Positions 1 to 10,129 of a stretch of DNA of 64,000 nt are shown here, in pieces. The notes beneath the pieces are model-generated. The model was not told where the DNA came from. It saw only the letters and a list, made by a program, of their open reading frames with translations, and did no database searches. The position numbers were made by a program, and so were the translations under genes. The stretch spans positions 5,944,959 through 6,008,958 of the forward strand of contig NC_070619.1 in assembly GCF_027172205.1 (NCBI RefSeq), in the 5' to 3' direction. Within the stretch, counting starts at the first letter, position 1, and every line of letters begins with the position of its first letter. The stretch comes from Podarcis raffonei (taxonomy: Eukaryota > Chordata > Lepidosauria > Squamata > Lacertidae).

Positions 1-290
1 TTAACAAAAATATTCAAGAAAATTCGTCAGCGTTTTAGTGCAGGTTATTCCCAATAAATGCGGTTTCGACAAATATAAGGCATTTTTGCGTGTTACTTTC
101 AGTGGCAAGTGCCTTCCTATGTACACCATCCTCTGATGTGTACTGCTGCACAAACTGGCTGGAGAAGTGGCACTGTGAAACTTGGAGAAGCGCAAAGGTC
201 AAAGGTGTTTCTGTGTTTGCATATTGGTTTGAATTAGGTGGCAATTAGGTAGTTTCTCATTAAAATGCAAAACAAAACAAAACTAAGTTC
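1..290. repeat. Unclassified interspersed repeat, copy 1
   Basis: This stretch shares its order of short motifs with 7050-7300: a 'gcatttttg.gt.tta' block, 'actgctgca', a 'gtttctgt.tt' block and the closing TAGTTTCTCATTAAAATGCA. A weaker third copy seems to lie at 36330-36480. I cannot name the family. It has no recognisable coding capacity. Confidence 0.4.
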
Positions 291-299
291 ATTCACTGT

Positions 300-1120
300 T
301 CCTAGTTGCAAGGACTGATGACTGACCAAGGGAGAGTGGGATGTCGTGGAGCCAGATTTACTGAAGCAGAGAGTGGGGATAGCAAAAGCTCTGACCTTTG
401 TAATGAGGCAACGCTCCCTTATCCAGGGTCAAGCCTGGGAGATATTTAGCTCCCAAGGGGATTGCAGAGGCACTTAATGGGCTCCAAGAGCTGTTCTCAG
501 AAACGGAGCCATTCACACTACCATCATATACAAGATCAATAAAACAGAATAGAACTACCCAGGAAATGTTATCAGCCAGTTAAGAAAACGTCTGACGAAA
601 AAGGAGAGGTTTTGACCCTTCTGGAATGCAAACAGGGAGAATTCCCCCATTCCAGGGAGCCTCAGGTGCAGGGCCAGACGTCCCATGAGGCAAGCAGTGG
701 GAGTCCATGGGGTGGCACTCCCACAGACCCCACCCCACGGGCAGCAGAGGAGTGGCACTGGCACTGGCACCAGTATTTAGCGAGATGTTGCCAGAAGCCA
801 GCGCTGTTGCCAACGCTTTGCAGGTGCCACCTTTCAACACACATACAGGCGGCTTCAGTGGTGGGGAGTCATGTGCCAATTTCGCCTTAAGTGGCAAAGC
901 AGGACACGCCACCCCTGTCCAGCTGCCATCGCTGCAAAGGCCCTAAGCCTAGTGGCCAATGTTTGTATTGCGCATATGGAAAGCAGAGAAGGGCATGATC
1001 CGACACCAGGATTGTTAAAAAGGCAGCGGTGTCTGTTCTGACCTCTTGTTTGTCGGAATCAGCAAGGCTTCCGTTCTGCTGCAGTTCAGTTTCTGTCAAA
1101 TTCTATGTTGTTCGTCTCAC
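300..1120. other. No gene recognised
   Basis: Several short overlapping frames lie here on both strands, but none resembles a known protein and none has splice or codon support. I see no clear repeat boundary. It lies beyond (downstream of) the two visible exons of the minus-strand SLC1 gene and so is probably one of its introns. Confidence 0.4.
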
Positions 1121-1134
1121 TGGATGGCCACCTA

Positions 1135-1498
1135 AAAGGTAAAGGTAAAGGTACCCCTGCCCGTACGGGCCGGTCTTGCCAGACTCAGGGGTTGTGCGCC
1201 CATCTCACTCAAGAGGCCGGGGGCCAGCGCTGTCCGAAGACACTTCCGGGTCACGTGGCCAGCGTGACAAGCTGCATCTGGCGAGCCGGAGCCGCACACG
1301 GAAACGCCGTTTACCTTCCCGCTAGAAAGCGGTCCCTATTTATCTACTTGCACTTTGACGTGCTTTCGAACTGCTAGGTTGGCAGGCGCTGGGACCGAGC
1401 AACGGGAGCGCACCCCGCCGCGGGGATTCGAACCGCCGACCTTTCGATCGGCAAGCCCTAGGCGCTGAGGCTTTTACCCACGGCGCCACCCGTGTCCC
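1135..1498 (-). mobile_element. Sauria-type SINE, 'GCCCGTACGGGC' subfamily
   Basis: A full-length tRNA-derived SINE in reverse orientation. Its tail reads as repeats of AAAGGT, the complement of the ACCTTT tail. A B-box-like GGATTCGAACC and an A-box-like GGCGCC region lie at the right end. A 14-bp target-site duplication, TGGATGGCCACCTA, flanks it at 1121-1134 and 1499-1512. It belongs to the subfamily carrying the palindrome GCCCGTACGGGC near the 3' end, also seen near 11.9, 15.1 and 52.8 kb. Confidence 0.9.
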
Positions 1499-1953
1499 TG
1501 GATGGCCACCTACCAGGGATTTTTTAGCTGTGGTTCCTGCATTGTGTCGTGGGCTGGCTGGATGCAAGGAGTGGTGGGAGGCACCAGCTGGGGAACCCCC
1601 AGGGGAAAACGGCTCAGAGCCCAGGGAGTGCTGGTGGGACAACGGTGAGCGGTCAGAGGGAGAAGACCGGGAGGATGAGGGGTCGGAAGCTGAAGAGGTA
1701 ACAGCGTTTAGTGAGTAGGAAGAGGCTATGGCAGAGAGCAGTCCCGACTCAGGGGCAGGAGAAGACGGGGACCAGGAGACAGAGATGAGGCAGGAGGCTG
1801 AAGAAGCCAGGAGGGTCTCCCCTTCCTGCTGTGACCAGCTCCCCTCCCCCTGGTGTCCCAGAACCCAAAGAAGTACAGTATGAAGAGGGTGGAGCAAAGA
1901 GAGATGTCAGAGCCTTAGGCTGCTGGGGAAGGAACAGGGGAGGAGCCTTAGAG

Positions 1954-2216
1954 CAGGAATAGCAAACTCGGCCCTCCAGGTGTTTTGGGACTACAACTCC
2001 CATCATCCCTAGCTAACAGGACCAGTTGCCAGGGATGGTGGGAACTGTAGTCCCAAAACAGCTGGAGATCCAAGTTTGCTCTAACCCAGGCAAAGGCAAA
2101 CTTGGCCCTCCAGATGTTTTGGGACTACAACTCCCATCATCCCTGACCACTGTTAGCTAAGGATGATGGGAGATGTAGTCCCAAAACATCTGGAGGGCCG
2201 AGTTTGCCTATGCCTG
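1954..2216. mobile_element. hAT-type MITE, tandem double unit
   Basis: Two successive inverted-repeat units carry arms reading 'TTTGGGACTACAACTCCCAT' and its complement, with outer ends in the style CAGG.ATAG.CAAACT. The whole block is flanked by the 8-bp duplication CCTTAGAG at 1946-1953 and 2217-2224, as expected for hAT transposition. It has no transposase and is therefore non-autonomous. Confidence 0.75.
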
Positions 2217-2376
2217 CCTTAGAGTGTGGTTGGAAGGTGGGGGCATTCAGTCCTCGCAACTGCCTCATTGGGGCAAGACCAACTGGGAAGAATTGCTGTG
2301 ATCACTAGCTCTGTGCTGCTTTGGTATCTTTGAGTAAACACCGGCTGTTTTATTGCTGACCTACTCCTTTCTCCAG

Positions 2377-2705
2377 GGATGCGGGTGGCGCTGTGGGTTA
2401 AACCAGAGCCTAGGGCTTGCCGATCAGAAGGTCAGCGGTTCAAATCCCCATGACAGGGTGAGCTCCCGTTGCTCAGTCCCTGCTCCTGCCAACCTAGCAG
2501 TTCAAAAGCACGAAGTGCAAGTAGATAAATAGGTACCACTCCGGCGGGAAGGTAAACGGCGTTTCCGTGCGCTGCTCTGGTTTCGGTGTTCCGCTGCGCC
2601 AGAAGTGGCTGTCATGCTGGCCAATTTGGCCAATAAAGCGAGATGAGCGCCACAACCCCAGAGTTGTCCGCGACTGGACCTAATGGTCAGGGGTCCCTTT
2701 ACCTT
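2377..2705 (+). mobile_element. Sauria-type SINE, 'CCATTAGGTCC' subfamily
   Basis: The head reads GGATGCGGGTGGCGCTGTGG, followed by a B box (GGTTCAAATCC) and a tail ending in CCTTTACCTTT. A 15-bp duplication TACTCCTTTCTCCAG flanks it at 2362-2376 and 2706-2720. It inserted into the solo LTR at 1545-2729 and is therefore younger than that LTR. Confidence 0.9.
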
Positions 2706-2737
2706 TACTCCTTTCTCCAGCTCCTGACACATTGCAG

Positions 2738-2795
2738 GGGGTTGGACGAAGTGACACTTGGGGTCCTTTCCAACTCCAGAAGTCCATGATTCTGC
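2738..2795 (+). mobile_element. CR1 3'-end fragment
   Basis: The pattern GGGGTTGGA..AGTGAC..TTGGGGTCC.TTCCAACTC ending in ATGATTCTG is the conserved 3' terminus of CR1 LINEs. Only the last ~60 bp is present. A further CR1-like scrap lies near 3110-3180. Confidence 0.6.
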
Positions 2796-3813
2796 TGTCC
2801 ATTGTTTAATGTAAGTTACATAACTTGTATAACATACTTAAATTCATTTCAACATAAACAAAAAAACCCCATGATTAATTAAGTTTGGTTTATGGACTTA
2901 TAAAATAACACGGCAGCAATGTGAGCAAACACCAATCATATTCGCTTGGTGGACTGCTGACGACAAACACACATTGTTATATGGTGGGAGGGGTCAATAA
3001 TGTATATGGGTCTCAGGCAGGTTCAAGCCAGCACACAGAACTGGGCCTGTGGTATAACACCATCCTGCCAGTAGTAGAAAAATGAAAGGAAGTGTGATGC
3101 AGCAGCAAAGAAAATGAATGCTATCCTAGTCTGCATCAACAGAAGTTTGGTGTCCAGATCAAGGGAAGCAACAGAACCGCTCCTGCCCTGGCAGTGTTCG
3201 AAACTCCCACTGTTGTTCTAGGTGCATTTTGCGACAGGGAATTTGATTAGTGCAAGCAGTTACTGAGTTCTGGGTGCAGTACTGCGCCTAAGATTTCAGA
3301 TTAAAACTGCAGAGTGGAAGGAAAGGAGGACCTTTTTCTGCCTCCCCACTTCCAGCTATTCTCTGAAGACAGGAGAAGAGACCCTCTTAAGAATATTGGG
3401 GGGGGGGCAGAGGAAGGACCAGATGATGTGAAAAATGAACGTAGTATTTTAGCTGCCGTTCATTCATTTTCAGCTTTGTATTCTTGTTATTAAAAAGGGG
3501 GAAAAGCACGCCTAGACATTATGTTGTTGAGCCCGATTCCATGCGTAAATAAATGCAGAGGCCCATGAGATTCGAATGTTTTCTTCCCTGGGGTTGAGAG
3601 AGGTTGGAGTGGCTCAAAAACAAAGCTGACTATTTCTTTTTTGGAAGAACTAATTGCACTTCTCCTGGCACATTGCCCATGGCAACTCTGGAGGGAGGTC
3701 TGAACTGCACCCCCCAGGAAAGCAAACTCTTCTCTTCCAGGCGCAAAAGAGCCGTTCTAAACAATATTGCGACTCCCTCTCCACCTGCCGCTTCCTGGCC
3801 TTCTTGCTCTTAC

Positions 3814-4540
3814 CTGGAGGTGATCAGTGGTAATATCAGCATCTTCAACATCCTCATCAGGAGTTCTCCAGGGAATGAGAAATACTGCTTCTCCTGTAGG
3901 GGAGGGGGAAAGGCAAAAGCGTTAGGCCACAGAGGAGAACTTGGGAGGAGCAGAGAAACACAGAACTTGCAGCAAAAAAAGAAAGTCATCGCACACACAG
4001 CTGGAACCTAGGTTGAAAACAATCTCACATTCACGCCATACATTTAAAGTGTGTGGCTTCTCCCAATGAACTCTGGGAACTGTAGTTAGTTAAGGGGGCT
4101 GGGAACTGAAGCTTTGTGAAGGGTAAACTACAGTTCCCGGGATTCTTTGAGGGAAGCTATGTGCTGGTGTGGATGTGACCAAGTAGCAGCCATCATTCAA
4201 TGGCAAGGAATTAACGATGTTCTTTTTAAGCACATTTTCCCTCCTATAAATTTACACGTGGGTAGGATGATGGTGATGATGATGTCCCTTTTTTTTGCCA
4301 CAGCAACTCAAAGCGACTTAAAATATTTTAAGCAATAAAGCCAGCAAAACAAACCAAAAAACCACACACCTAAAAATCTACATTAAAGCATCCCACTCAC
4401 ACGAAAAGGCCGAAGTTAGTTAAAAGCTAAAGGCCTGATGGATGTTTTCACCTGGCAGCTAAGGATATGTAACGATGGTACCACTCTAGCCTCCCCAAGA
4501 GAGCATATAATAGTAATAATAATAATAAGAAGAATAAGAA

Positions 4541-4571
<31 letters not shown>

Positions 4572-4589
4572 AAGAAAAGAAGAAGAAGA

Positions 4590-4635
<46 letters not shown>

Positions 4636-7600
4636 TTTATACCTCGCCCATCCGGCCACCACTGAAAAGGCCCATTCTCATGTTGCCATCCTCCACACTT
4701 CCCATTGGTGACAAGATTGTGCAGGCTTAGCCCTCACATCCAGAATCACGAATGGAGACATTTCCATAGGGCAAAGGTGGCCAGCTCTCCAAGGACTGCT
4801 TTGTGGTGGTGGGTGCAGTTACCCCACCCTCTCACATAGAGAAGGACAGTAGCTTGGTAGTAGAGCATCTGCTTTGTATGCTGGATACCAGAGTGGTGCA
4901 TGCTCTGGTTATCTCCCGCTTGGACTACTGCAATGCGCTCTACGTGGGGCTACCTTTGAAGGTGACCCGGAAACTACAATTAATCCAGAATGCCGCAGCT
5001 AGACTGGTGACTGGGAGCGGCTGCCGAGACCACATTACACCGATCTTGAAAGACCTACATTGGCTCCCAGTACGTTTCCGAGCACAATTCAAAGTGTTGG
5101 TGCTGACCTTTAAAGCCCTAAACGGCCTTGGTCCAGTATATCTGAAGGAGTGTCTCCACCCCCATCATTCTGCCCGGACGCTGAGGTCCAGCTTCGAGGG
5201 TCTTCTGGCGGTTCCCTCACTGTGAGAAGCCAAGTTACAGGGAACCAGGCAGAGGGCCTTCTCGGTCGTGGCGCCCTCCCTGTGGAACACCCTCCCATCA
5301 GACGTCAAGGAAATAAAGAACTAACTGACTTTTAGAAGACATCTGAAGGCAGCCCTGTTTAGGGAAGTTTTTAATGTTTGATGTTTTATTGTGTTTTTAA
5401 TATTCTGTTGGGAGCAGCCCAGAATGGCTGGGGAAACCCAGCCAGATGGGTGGGATATAAATAATAAATTCTTATTCTTATTCTTGATATCCCTGGTTCA
5501 GATCCCAGCATCTCCTGGTAGGGATGTGAATGCCCTTTACCTGAAACCCTGGAGAGAAACCCTGCAACTCAGCATAGACAACCATGTGCCAGATGGACTT
5601 ATGGTCTGATCCAGTATAAGGCAGCTTCCTGTGTTCCTACGTTATTGCCAGGATTCTTTAGGGGAAGGCGTGTGGTTTAAATGCGTGGTGCGCATGTGGC
5701 CAGGGGAAGCAACTATTGGGAAGCCCCCATTCTGAGTGCCAAAAAGGAGAGGAAACAAGAGTTGATCCTTTGCTACTAAGCTTGAAAATGGAGAGGAGTA
5801 TTTCACGGCCCAAATGCATGCTCACTTTCTGAGGAGGGTGTCCCACAGAGCTCAACAGAACAGTAGAAAGCCTATGTAAAGATTGCAGGCTTATCCTTCG
5901 AACTCCCCAGCAGAGTTTATAGAATTAGGAAGAAGGGGTTGAATCAAGCTCTACTCTGCGCAGAGTAGACCTATGAAAACTACTGGACCTGTTTAGTCTT
6001 GTTCATCTTTTTCAGTGGGTCAACTGGCTGCAAACCTGGACAGGTAGGCTTAAGAACGGGCTGAGGAACGTTAGGCCCTCCAGACATTGTTGGACTCTCC
6101 TCAGCACCAACAGCCAGCATGACCTATGGTCAGGGACGGGGTTCTAGTCCAACACCTGGAGGATCACTGGTTTACCACCCCTGGCTTAAGAGGTGAAGGT
6201 ATCAGTGCCAGACATACATTTTTGGACCCTGAAGCTTGAACTGTTGGGGGGGCGGGGCTTTGCAACCAGCAACGAGGTCTGGGTAACCACTGTTATCTTC
6301 TCCAATGGGGTTGTTCCATGACAGATCACCACACTTGTTATTTAAAAAATAACTACTACAGCTAAGATTTGGCTTAAAATTGCTGTACTGTGACACCACC
6401 TTTACAACATTTGTGCTGCTGACACTCAACACTTTGCGATTGTTGAAACATAAACAAAAAAATAATCAATTTTGAGTCATGTGACTCAAATTGGGTCTAC
6501 TAGACCCAAATTTTTAAATCAATGTAGACTGTTACTTCTGGGGCCCCTCTGGGATTAGGGGCCCTGAAGGTTAAACTTCATTAGTTTCATAGCAGATCTG
6601 TCCCTGGCACCAATACTTTTCCAATGTCAATTTATTCAATTCAGCACTGCGTTCAGTGGGAATCATAGCCACAACAATGGGGAAGGAGAGAAGAGTCTTG
6701 CTGCAGTTAAGTAACCAGCTTAGCTTGGCACTTTGAGCTATGACACCAAGCACCCGTAACTGAAATGGCTTCTCTAAACCCTGTCAGAGATGGCACAAGG
6801 CCATGTCGAAAGAGGAGCCGGCCAAGGTGGGTGGGGAAGGAGTAACAGCTTATTCTCTGGTGATTCCTCCTGAGTTTTCAGGTAGCCACAACCTCTGAAA
6901 TAAGGTACCCCTGTCATTGGGGATGCAGGGTGAGTTTGATTTGAATCACATTTAAAGGCGAACATAGCTAATTCAAGCTTTCTGAAACAATATGCGATCT
7001 GAAAGACAGCTGTCCTGCGGAATTCACACTTCTGGGTTTTCCAGCCAAGTAAGGTACCAACATTTTGGTACAGATTTCTCCTAATAAGCACATTTTGGGA
7101 AGCAATTCCCTCTAATATAATGCCTTTTTGTATGTTACCTTCACCAAAACATGTATTTTTGTATACATTACTTGACTGGAACACTGCACTGCAAAAGTCA
7201 GAGAGGTGTGAGTTTCGAAGGACAGCTGTGTTTCTGTATTAGTTCAAGAAGTGGAAAACAGACAGTTTCTCATTAAACTGCAAATAGAATTGCTCCTCCA
7301 CCTTTGATCCATGGATCACCATGGCAGCAAAAAGCTTCACCTGCAGAAACTCTGCCTCTCTAGATACCAATCCCTCTGCCAGAAAAAAAGTGAAGAATCC
7401 CAAACTCAATCGCCTCACTAAACAAAGCAACAACCAAAACACACACTCTCCATTCTTCCAGGGCCACTCAGATTTGAAACTGGCTGCTTCTGGGGTAACA
7501 AAATCCCACTGCTCAGTTCCTTTCTCTGGAAAGAAGCTTCCTGCAGTATCTGCATGGGATGTTAAGCGCGCCCGAGCATATGCACTATACTGGAGTAAAC

Positions 7601-7929
7601 ACAGCCGATCCCCACCATGTTGGGGTCATGCCGGAGTATGCCATTTCCAAGCAAGCTATGGCCTCTGCCGTAGAAATCCAGTCTCTGCCTATTGCATGTC
7701 TTGCTTCAGAAAGGCCTGTCCTGTTGCTCTTCCATAAAAACCAGTCACTTACCAAATCAGACAATTCCAGTGTCCTAAGCAGAAACCCCACAAGGCATCC
7801 AGTCATCACAGAAAGCATGGAAAGTGTCAAGAGGCCATTTTTGCTCCAGAAGGCCCGTATCCACTTCCGGAGCCCCACAAGGCTGATGGAGAACGGGCAA
7901 AAGAGTGCTTTCTTCAACTGCTCCCACAT
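3814..7929 (-). CDS. SLC1A7-like: SLC1-family glutamate transporter (EAAT5-like), first two coding exons
   Basis: This would be a sodium-coupled excitatory amino acid transporter of the plasma membrane. Coding exon 1 is 7929-7753 on the minus strand (59 codons, phase 0, donor GTAAGT). Exon 2 is 3893-3814 (80 bp, acceptor CTACAG, donor GTAAGA). Exon 1 carries a cytosolic N-terminus and transmembrane 1 ([15 protein letters not shown] then FLLRT). Exon 2 carries the family signature [17 protein letters not shown] of transmembrane 2. The start is supported by ACC before the ATG and an in-frame TAA three codons upstream. The wording of TM1 is nearest to human SLC1A7 from memory, but SLC1A8 or SLC1A9, which mammals lack, are alternatives. 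Later exons are outside the window. The ~3.9-kb intron holds LINE and SINE insertions. It is transcribed divergently from POLE4. Confidence 0.85.
4020..4190. mobile_element. MITE with GGGAACTGTAGTT arms
   Basis: Inverted arms CTGGGAACTGTAGTT and AACTACAGTTCCCGGGATTC enclose a short middle, with outer parts 'catacatttaaag' and 'gaagc.atg'. Related copies lie at 9630-9790, 18465-18615 and 45840-46020. The arms resemble the ACTACA(A/T)TTCCC motif bound by ZNF143/THAP11, which is known from other vertebrates; any binding here is inference. Confidence 0.5.
4509..4636. repeat. Compound microsatellite (AAT)n(AAG)n(TAG)n
   Basis: A run of AAT units is followed by AAG/AAGA units and then about 14 TAG units. 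It is followed at once by 'tttatacctcgcccat', the 3' end of an L2-like LINE in reverse, so it probably grew from the LINE's A/T-rich tail. Confidence 0.85.
4847..5640 (+). mobile_element. tRNA-derived MIR-like SINE split by an L2-like insertion
   Basis: The head AGTAGCTTGGTAGTAGAGCA (A-box type) with 'tctgctttgtatgc' is at 4847-4887. The B-box-like GGTTCAGATCCCAGCATCTCC and the tail 'tggactt.tggtctgatc.a.tataaggcagcttcctgtgttcct' resume at about 5490. The L2-like element at 4888-5484 lies between them. Other copies are at 10790-10930, 24540-24755 (reverse) and 32360-32490. Confidence 0.7.
4888..5484 (+). mobile_element. L2-like LINE 3' end (reverse transcriptase C-terminus)
   Basis: The frame reads [19 protein letters not shown], then [27 protein letters not shown] and [12 protein letters not shown], the conserved C-terminal part of L2/CR1-superfamily ORF2. 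The frame closes early. The 3' end is GGGATATAAATAATAAATTC followed by a TTATTC microsatellite. It is 5'-truncated, as usual for these LINEs. Seven other copies lie in the window. Confidence 0.85.
6070..6185. mobile_element. hAT-type MITE fragment
   Basis: 'aggccctccagacattgttggact' and the matching right arm 'agtccaacacctggagga' form an imperfect inverted repeat of the type seen at 1954-2216. It is diverged, and I could not fix its boundaries. Confidence 0.45.
7050..7300. repeat. Unclassified interspersed repeat, copy 2
   Basis: This matches the block order of the repeat at 1-290, including 'aatgcctttttgtatgttac', 'actggaacactgcactgca' and GACAGTTTCTCATTAAACTG. It lies in intron 1 of the SLC1-like gene. 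Confidence 0.4.
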
Positions 7930-8170
7930 GGTGCCTTAGCTTTCAGAGCTTCACCAAGATGAACCAGAGAGCGCAGCGTCAAGGGCAGGATCCTGGAGCC
8001 CATGGGGCATCATTGAGGCACCTTTTGTCCTGGAGGAATCATATCTCCCTGCTTAGAACCTGTCTGGAGAGGTAGAAGGAATGCAAAGGAAAGACTCTCT
8101 CTTTCGCTCCCTGGTAATCTCCACGGAGGATCACACCAGAGCACGGTTGTTATCTGATCCCCTTTTAGCT

Positions 8171-8363
8171 TAATAGAAAGTGACATGTCCTGTGACGTAT
8201 TAATCCAAGTCTAGATTTGGAATAAGCAAGAATAGAGCTACGTCTGCTTGCAGAAAAAAACAAAGGAGGGCCCTTCCAAGCATCTGTTCCATTGCACATT
8301 CACGATGGTTTGTGCTCAAGGTAGTCACACGACACACAGCCAACCCCACTTTCAGTACTGTTT
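8171..8363. repeat. 193-bp direct repeat, left copy
   Basis: It begins TAATAGAAAGTGACATGTCC and ends CAGTACTGTTT. The second copy is at 9935-10127, and the two differ at only a few positions. Together they bracket the composite segment 8361-9936 exactly. That is far longer than any usual transposon target-site duplication. Confidence 0.9.
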
Positions 8364-9936
8364 TCTTGGTGGTGTCGCTGCCTAGTTAGAATGGTGAGCT
8401 AGCCTTACCTTGTCTCCCGGTCCAGTTCACGGGCGATCCAAGTCCCAGCAGGGGACGTCAGGACCGGGGGCAAGATGGCCGGGTGGAAGCAGGAACGGGG
8501 GTCCAGGAGCCAGGAGCCAAGAGTCTGAGGGTCAGAGAGCCGGGAGTTATGAAGCCAAGGGTCAGGAAGCAAGGATTCATGAAGTCAGGGGTCCAAGGAT
8601 CAAGAAGCAAGGAGTCACAAAGTCAGGGGTCTGGGGGTCAGGAAGCAAGGAGTCACAAAGTCAGGGTTCCGCAGATCAAGAAGCAAGGAGTCACAAAGTC
8701 AGGGTTCCGCAGATCAGGAAGCAAGGAGTCACAAAGTCAGGGGTCCGAGGATCAAGAAGCAAGGAGTCACAAAGTCAGGGGTCCGAGGATCAAGAAGCAA
8801 GGAGTCACAAAGTCAGGGCTCTGAGGATCAAGAAGCAAAGAGTCACAAAGTCAGGGTTCCGCAGATCAAGAAGCAAGGAGTCACAAAGTCAGGGGTCTGA
8901 GGATCAAGAAGCAAAGAGTCACAAAGTCAGGGGTCCGAGGATCAAGAAGCAAAGAGTCACAAAGTCAGGGGTCCGAGGATCAAGAAGCAAGGAGTTACAA
9001 AGTCAGGGTTCCGCAGATCAAGAAGCAAGGAGTCACAAAGTCAGGGGTCCGAGGATCAAGAAGCAAGGAGTCACAAAGTCAGGGGTCCGAGGATCAAGAA
9101 GCAAGGAGTCACAAAGTCAGGGGTCCAAGGATCAAGAAGCAAGGAGTCACAAAGTCAGGGGTCCAAGGATCAAGAAGCAAGGAGTCACAAAGTCAGGGTT
9201 CCGCAGATCAGGAAGCAAGGAGTCACAAAGTCAGGGGTCCGAGGATCAAGAAGCAAGGAGTCACAAAGTCAGGGTTCCGCAGATCAAGAAGCAAGGAGTC
9301 ACAAAGTCAGGGGTCCGAGGAGCAAGGAGTCAAGGAGTCAAGGAGCCAAACGCAGCAAGGCAGGGAACGTGTTGCTGTGGCAAAGAGCCAAAGGGAAATG
9401 CTGACCTTATAGCCCTTCCCAGCTCTTGCCGCCAGGTGCTGTGAGTTACCAATCGGCCTCACCTGTGCGGCCGCACCTTGCCTCTTCAGAACAAACTTAG
9501 GAAGGCCCCAGTCCTGCAGAGTCCTACTGGTCACAGGGCCTGGCTCCTGCACGCACACCTGACACCTTGGCTCTGAATTCCAGTGGGTGAAAGCCAGGCT
9601 CCAGTTCAGACGGAGAGTCACTTTGGGCACATCTGCGGCATATATTTAAAGCACACGGCTTCCCCGAAAGAATCCTGGGAACTGTTAATTTGCCACTCGC
9701 AGAGCTATAATTCCCGGCGCCCTGAACTAACTACAGTTCCTGCCATTCTTTGGGGAAAGCCATGAACCTCAGAGGTATATAGTCCATGTGAAGCCAGCAA
9801 TTTCTGTGTAGGTCAGAATTAAAGTCAAGGCCAATGTGAATGCCATCCAGAAATGGTTGGAGTCCATTCTCCCATCAGTCCTAGAAGCTATCATAACCAG
9901 CAGCCAGGGATTATGGGAGTTGGAGTCCAGGAAATA
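8361..9936 (+). repeat. Composite repeated segment with minisatellite, copy A
   Basis: It begins TTTTCTTGGTGGTGTCGCTG and ends GGAGTCCAGGAAATA. The same start, middle and end recur at 17933-18763 in POLE4 intron 3. Inside, in order, are a GC-rich leader with 'ggacgtcaggaccgggggc', the 38-bp minisatellite, a unique-looking middle, a GGGAACTGT-type MITE and a 'ttatgggagttggagtcc' end. In about 220 aligned bases (9430-9650) I counted roughly nine substitutions against copy B. It lies in the SLC1-POLE4 intergenic interval. Confidence 0.85.
8560..9322. repeat. 38-bp minisatellite, about 20 units
   Basis: Units share the core AGAAGCAAGGAGTCACAAAG followed by TCAGGG. Two variants alternate irregularly, GGTCCGAGGATCAAG and GTTCCGCAGATCAAG. 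The period of 38 is not a multiple of three, and the unit has no stop in any forward frame, so a 344-codon frame runs through it. Copy B at 18.1 kb has only one or two units. Confidence 0.95.
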
Positions 9937-10127
9937 ATAGAAAGTGACATGTCCTGTGACGTATTAATCCAAGTCTAGATTTGGAATAAGCAAGAATAGA
10001 GCTACGTCTGCTTGCAGAAAAACAAAACAAAGGAGGGCCCTTCCAAGCATCTGTTCCATTGCACATTCACGATTTGTGTTCAAGGTAGTCACACGACACA
10101 CAGCCAACCCTACTTTCAGTACTGTTT
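9935..10127. repeat. 193-bp direct repeat, right copy
   Basis: The partner of 8171-8363. It continues rightward into 'gtgcgcttgcagaag', whereas the left copy runs into the composite segment. The unbroken ancestral sequence was therefore probably one copy, now duplicated around the insertion. Confidence 0.9.
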
Positions 10128-10129
10128 GT

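Larger units (their letters stand above)
1545..2729 (+). mobile_element. Solo LTR (fossil), interrupted by a SINE and a hAT MITE
   Basis: The termini read TGTCGTGG and CTCCTGACA, and a 5-bp duplication CATTG flanks them at 1540-1544 and 2730-2734, the signature of retroviral integration. Two later insertions sit inside (1954-2216 and 2377-2705), so the net LTR is about 0.57 kb. The left half is GA-rich and resembles 29808-30243. No internal gag, pol or env region is present. It is an old, solitary relic. Confidence 0.75.

Noticed and set aside
7321-7737. 138-codon plus-strand frame near the SLC1 first exon
   Set aside because: It is intronic and antisense to the SLC1-like gene, with no homology or splice support.
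8560-9322. CRISPR-like array of about 20 repeats
   Set aside because: The units are contiguous tandem repeats without unique spacers, and the DNA is vertebrate.
8410-9444. 344-codon frame, K/S/R/Q-rich repeat protein
   Set aside because: It is a by-product of a stop-free 38-bp minisatellite read through all three frames; there is no start context, no homology and no second copy of the frame at 18 kb.
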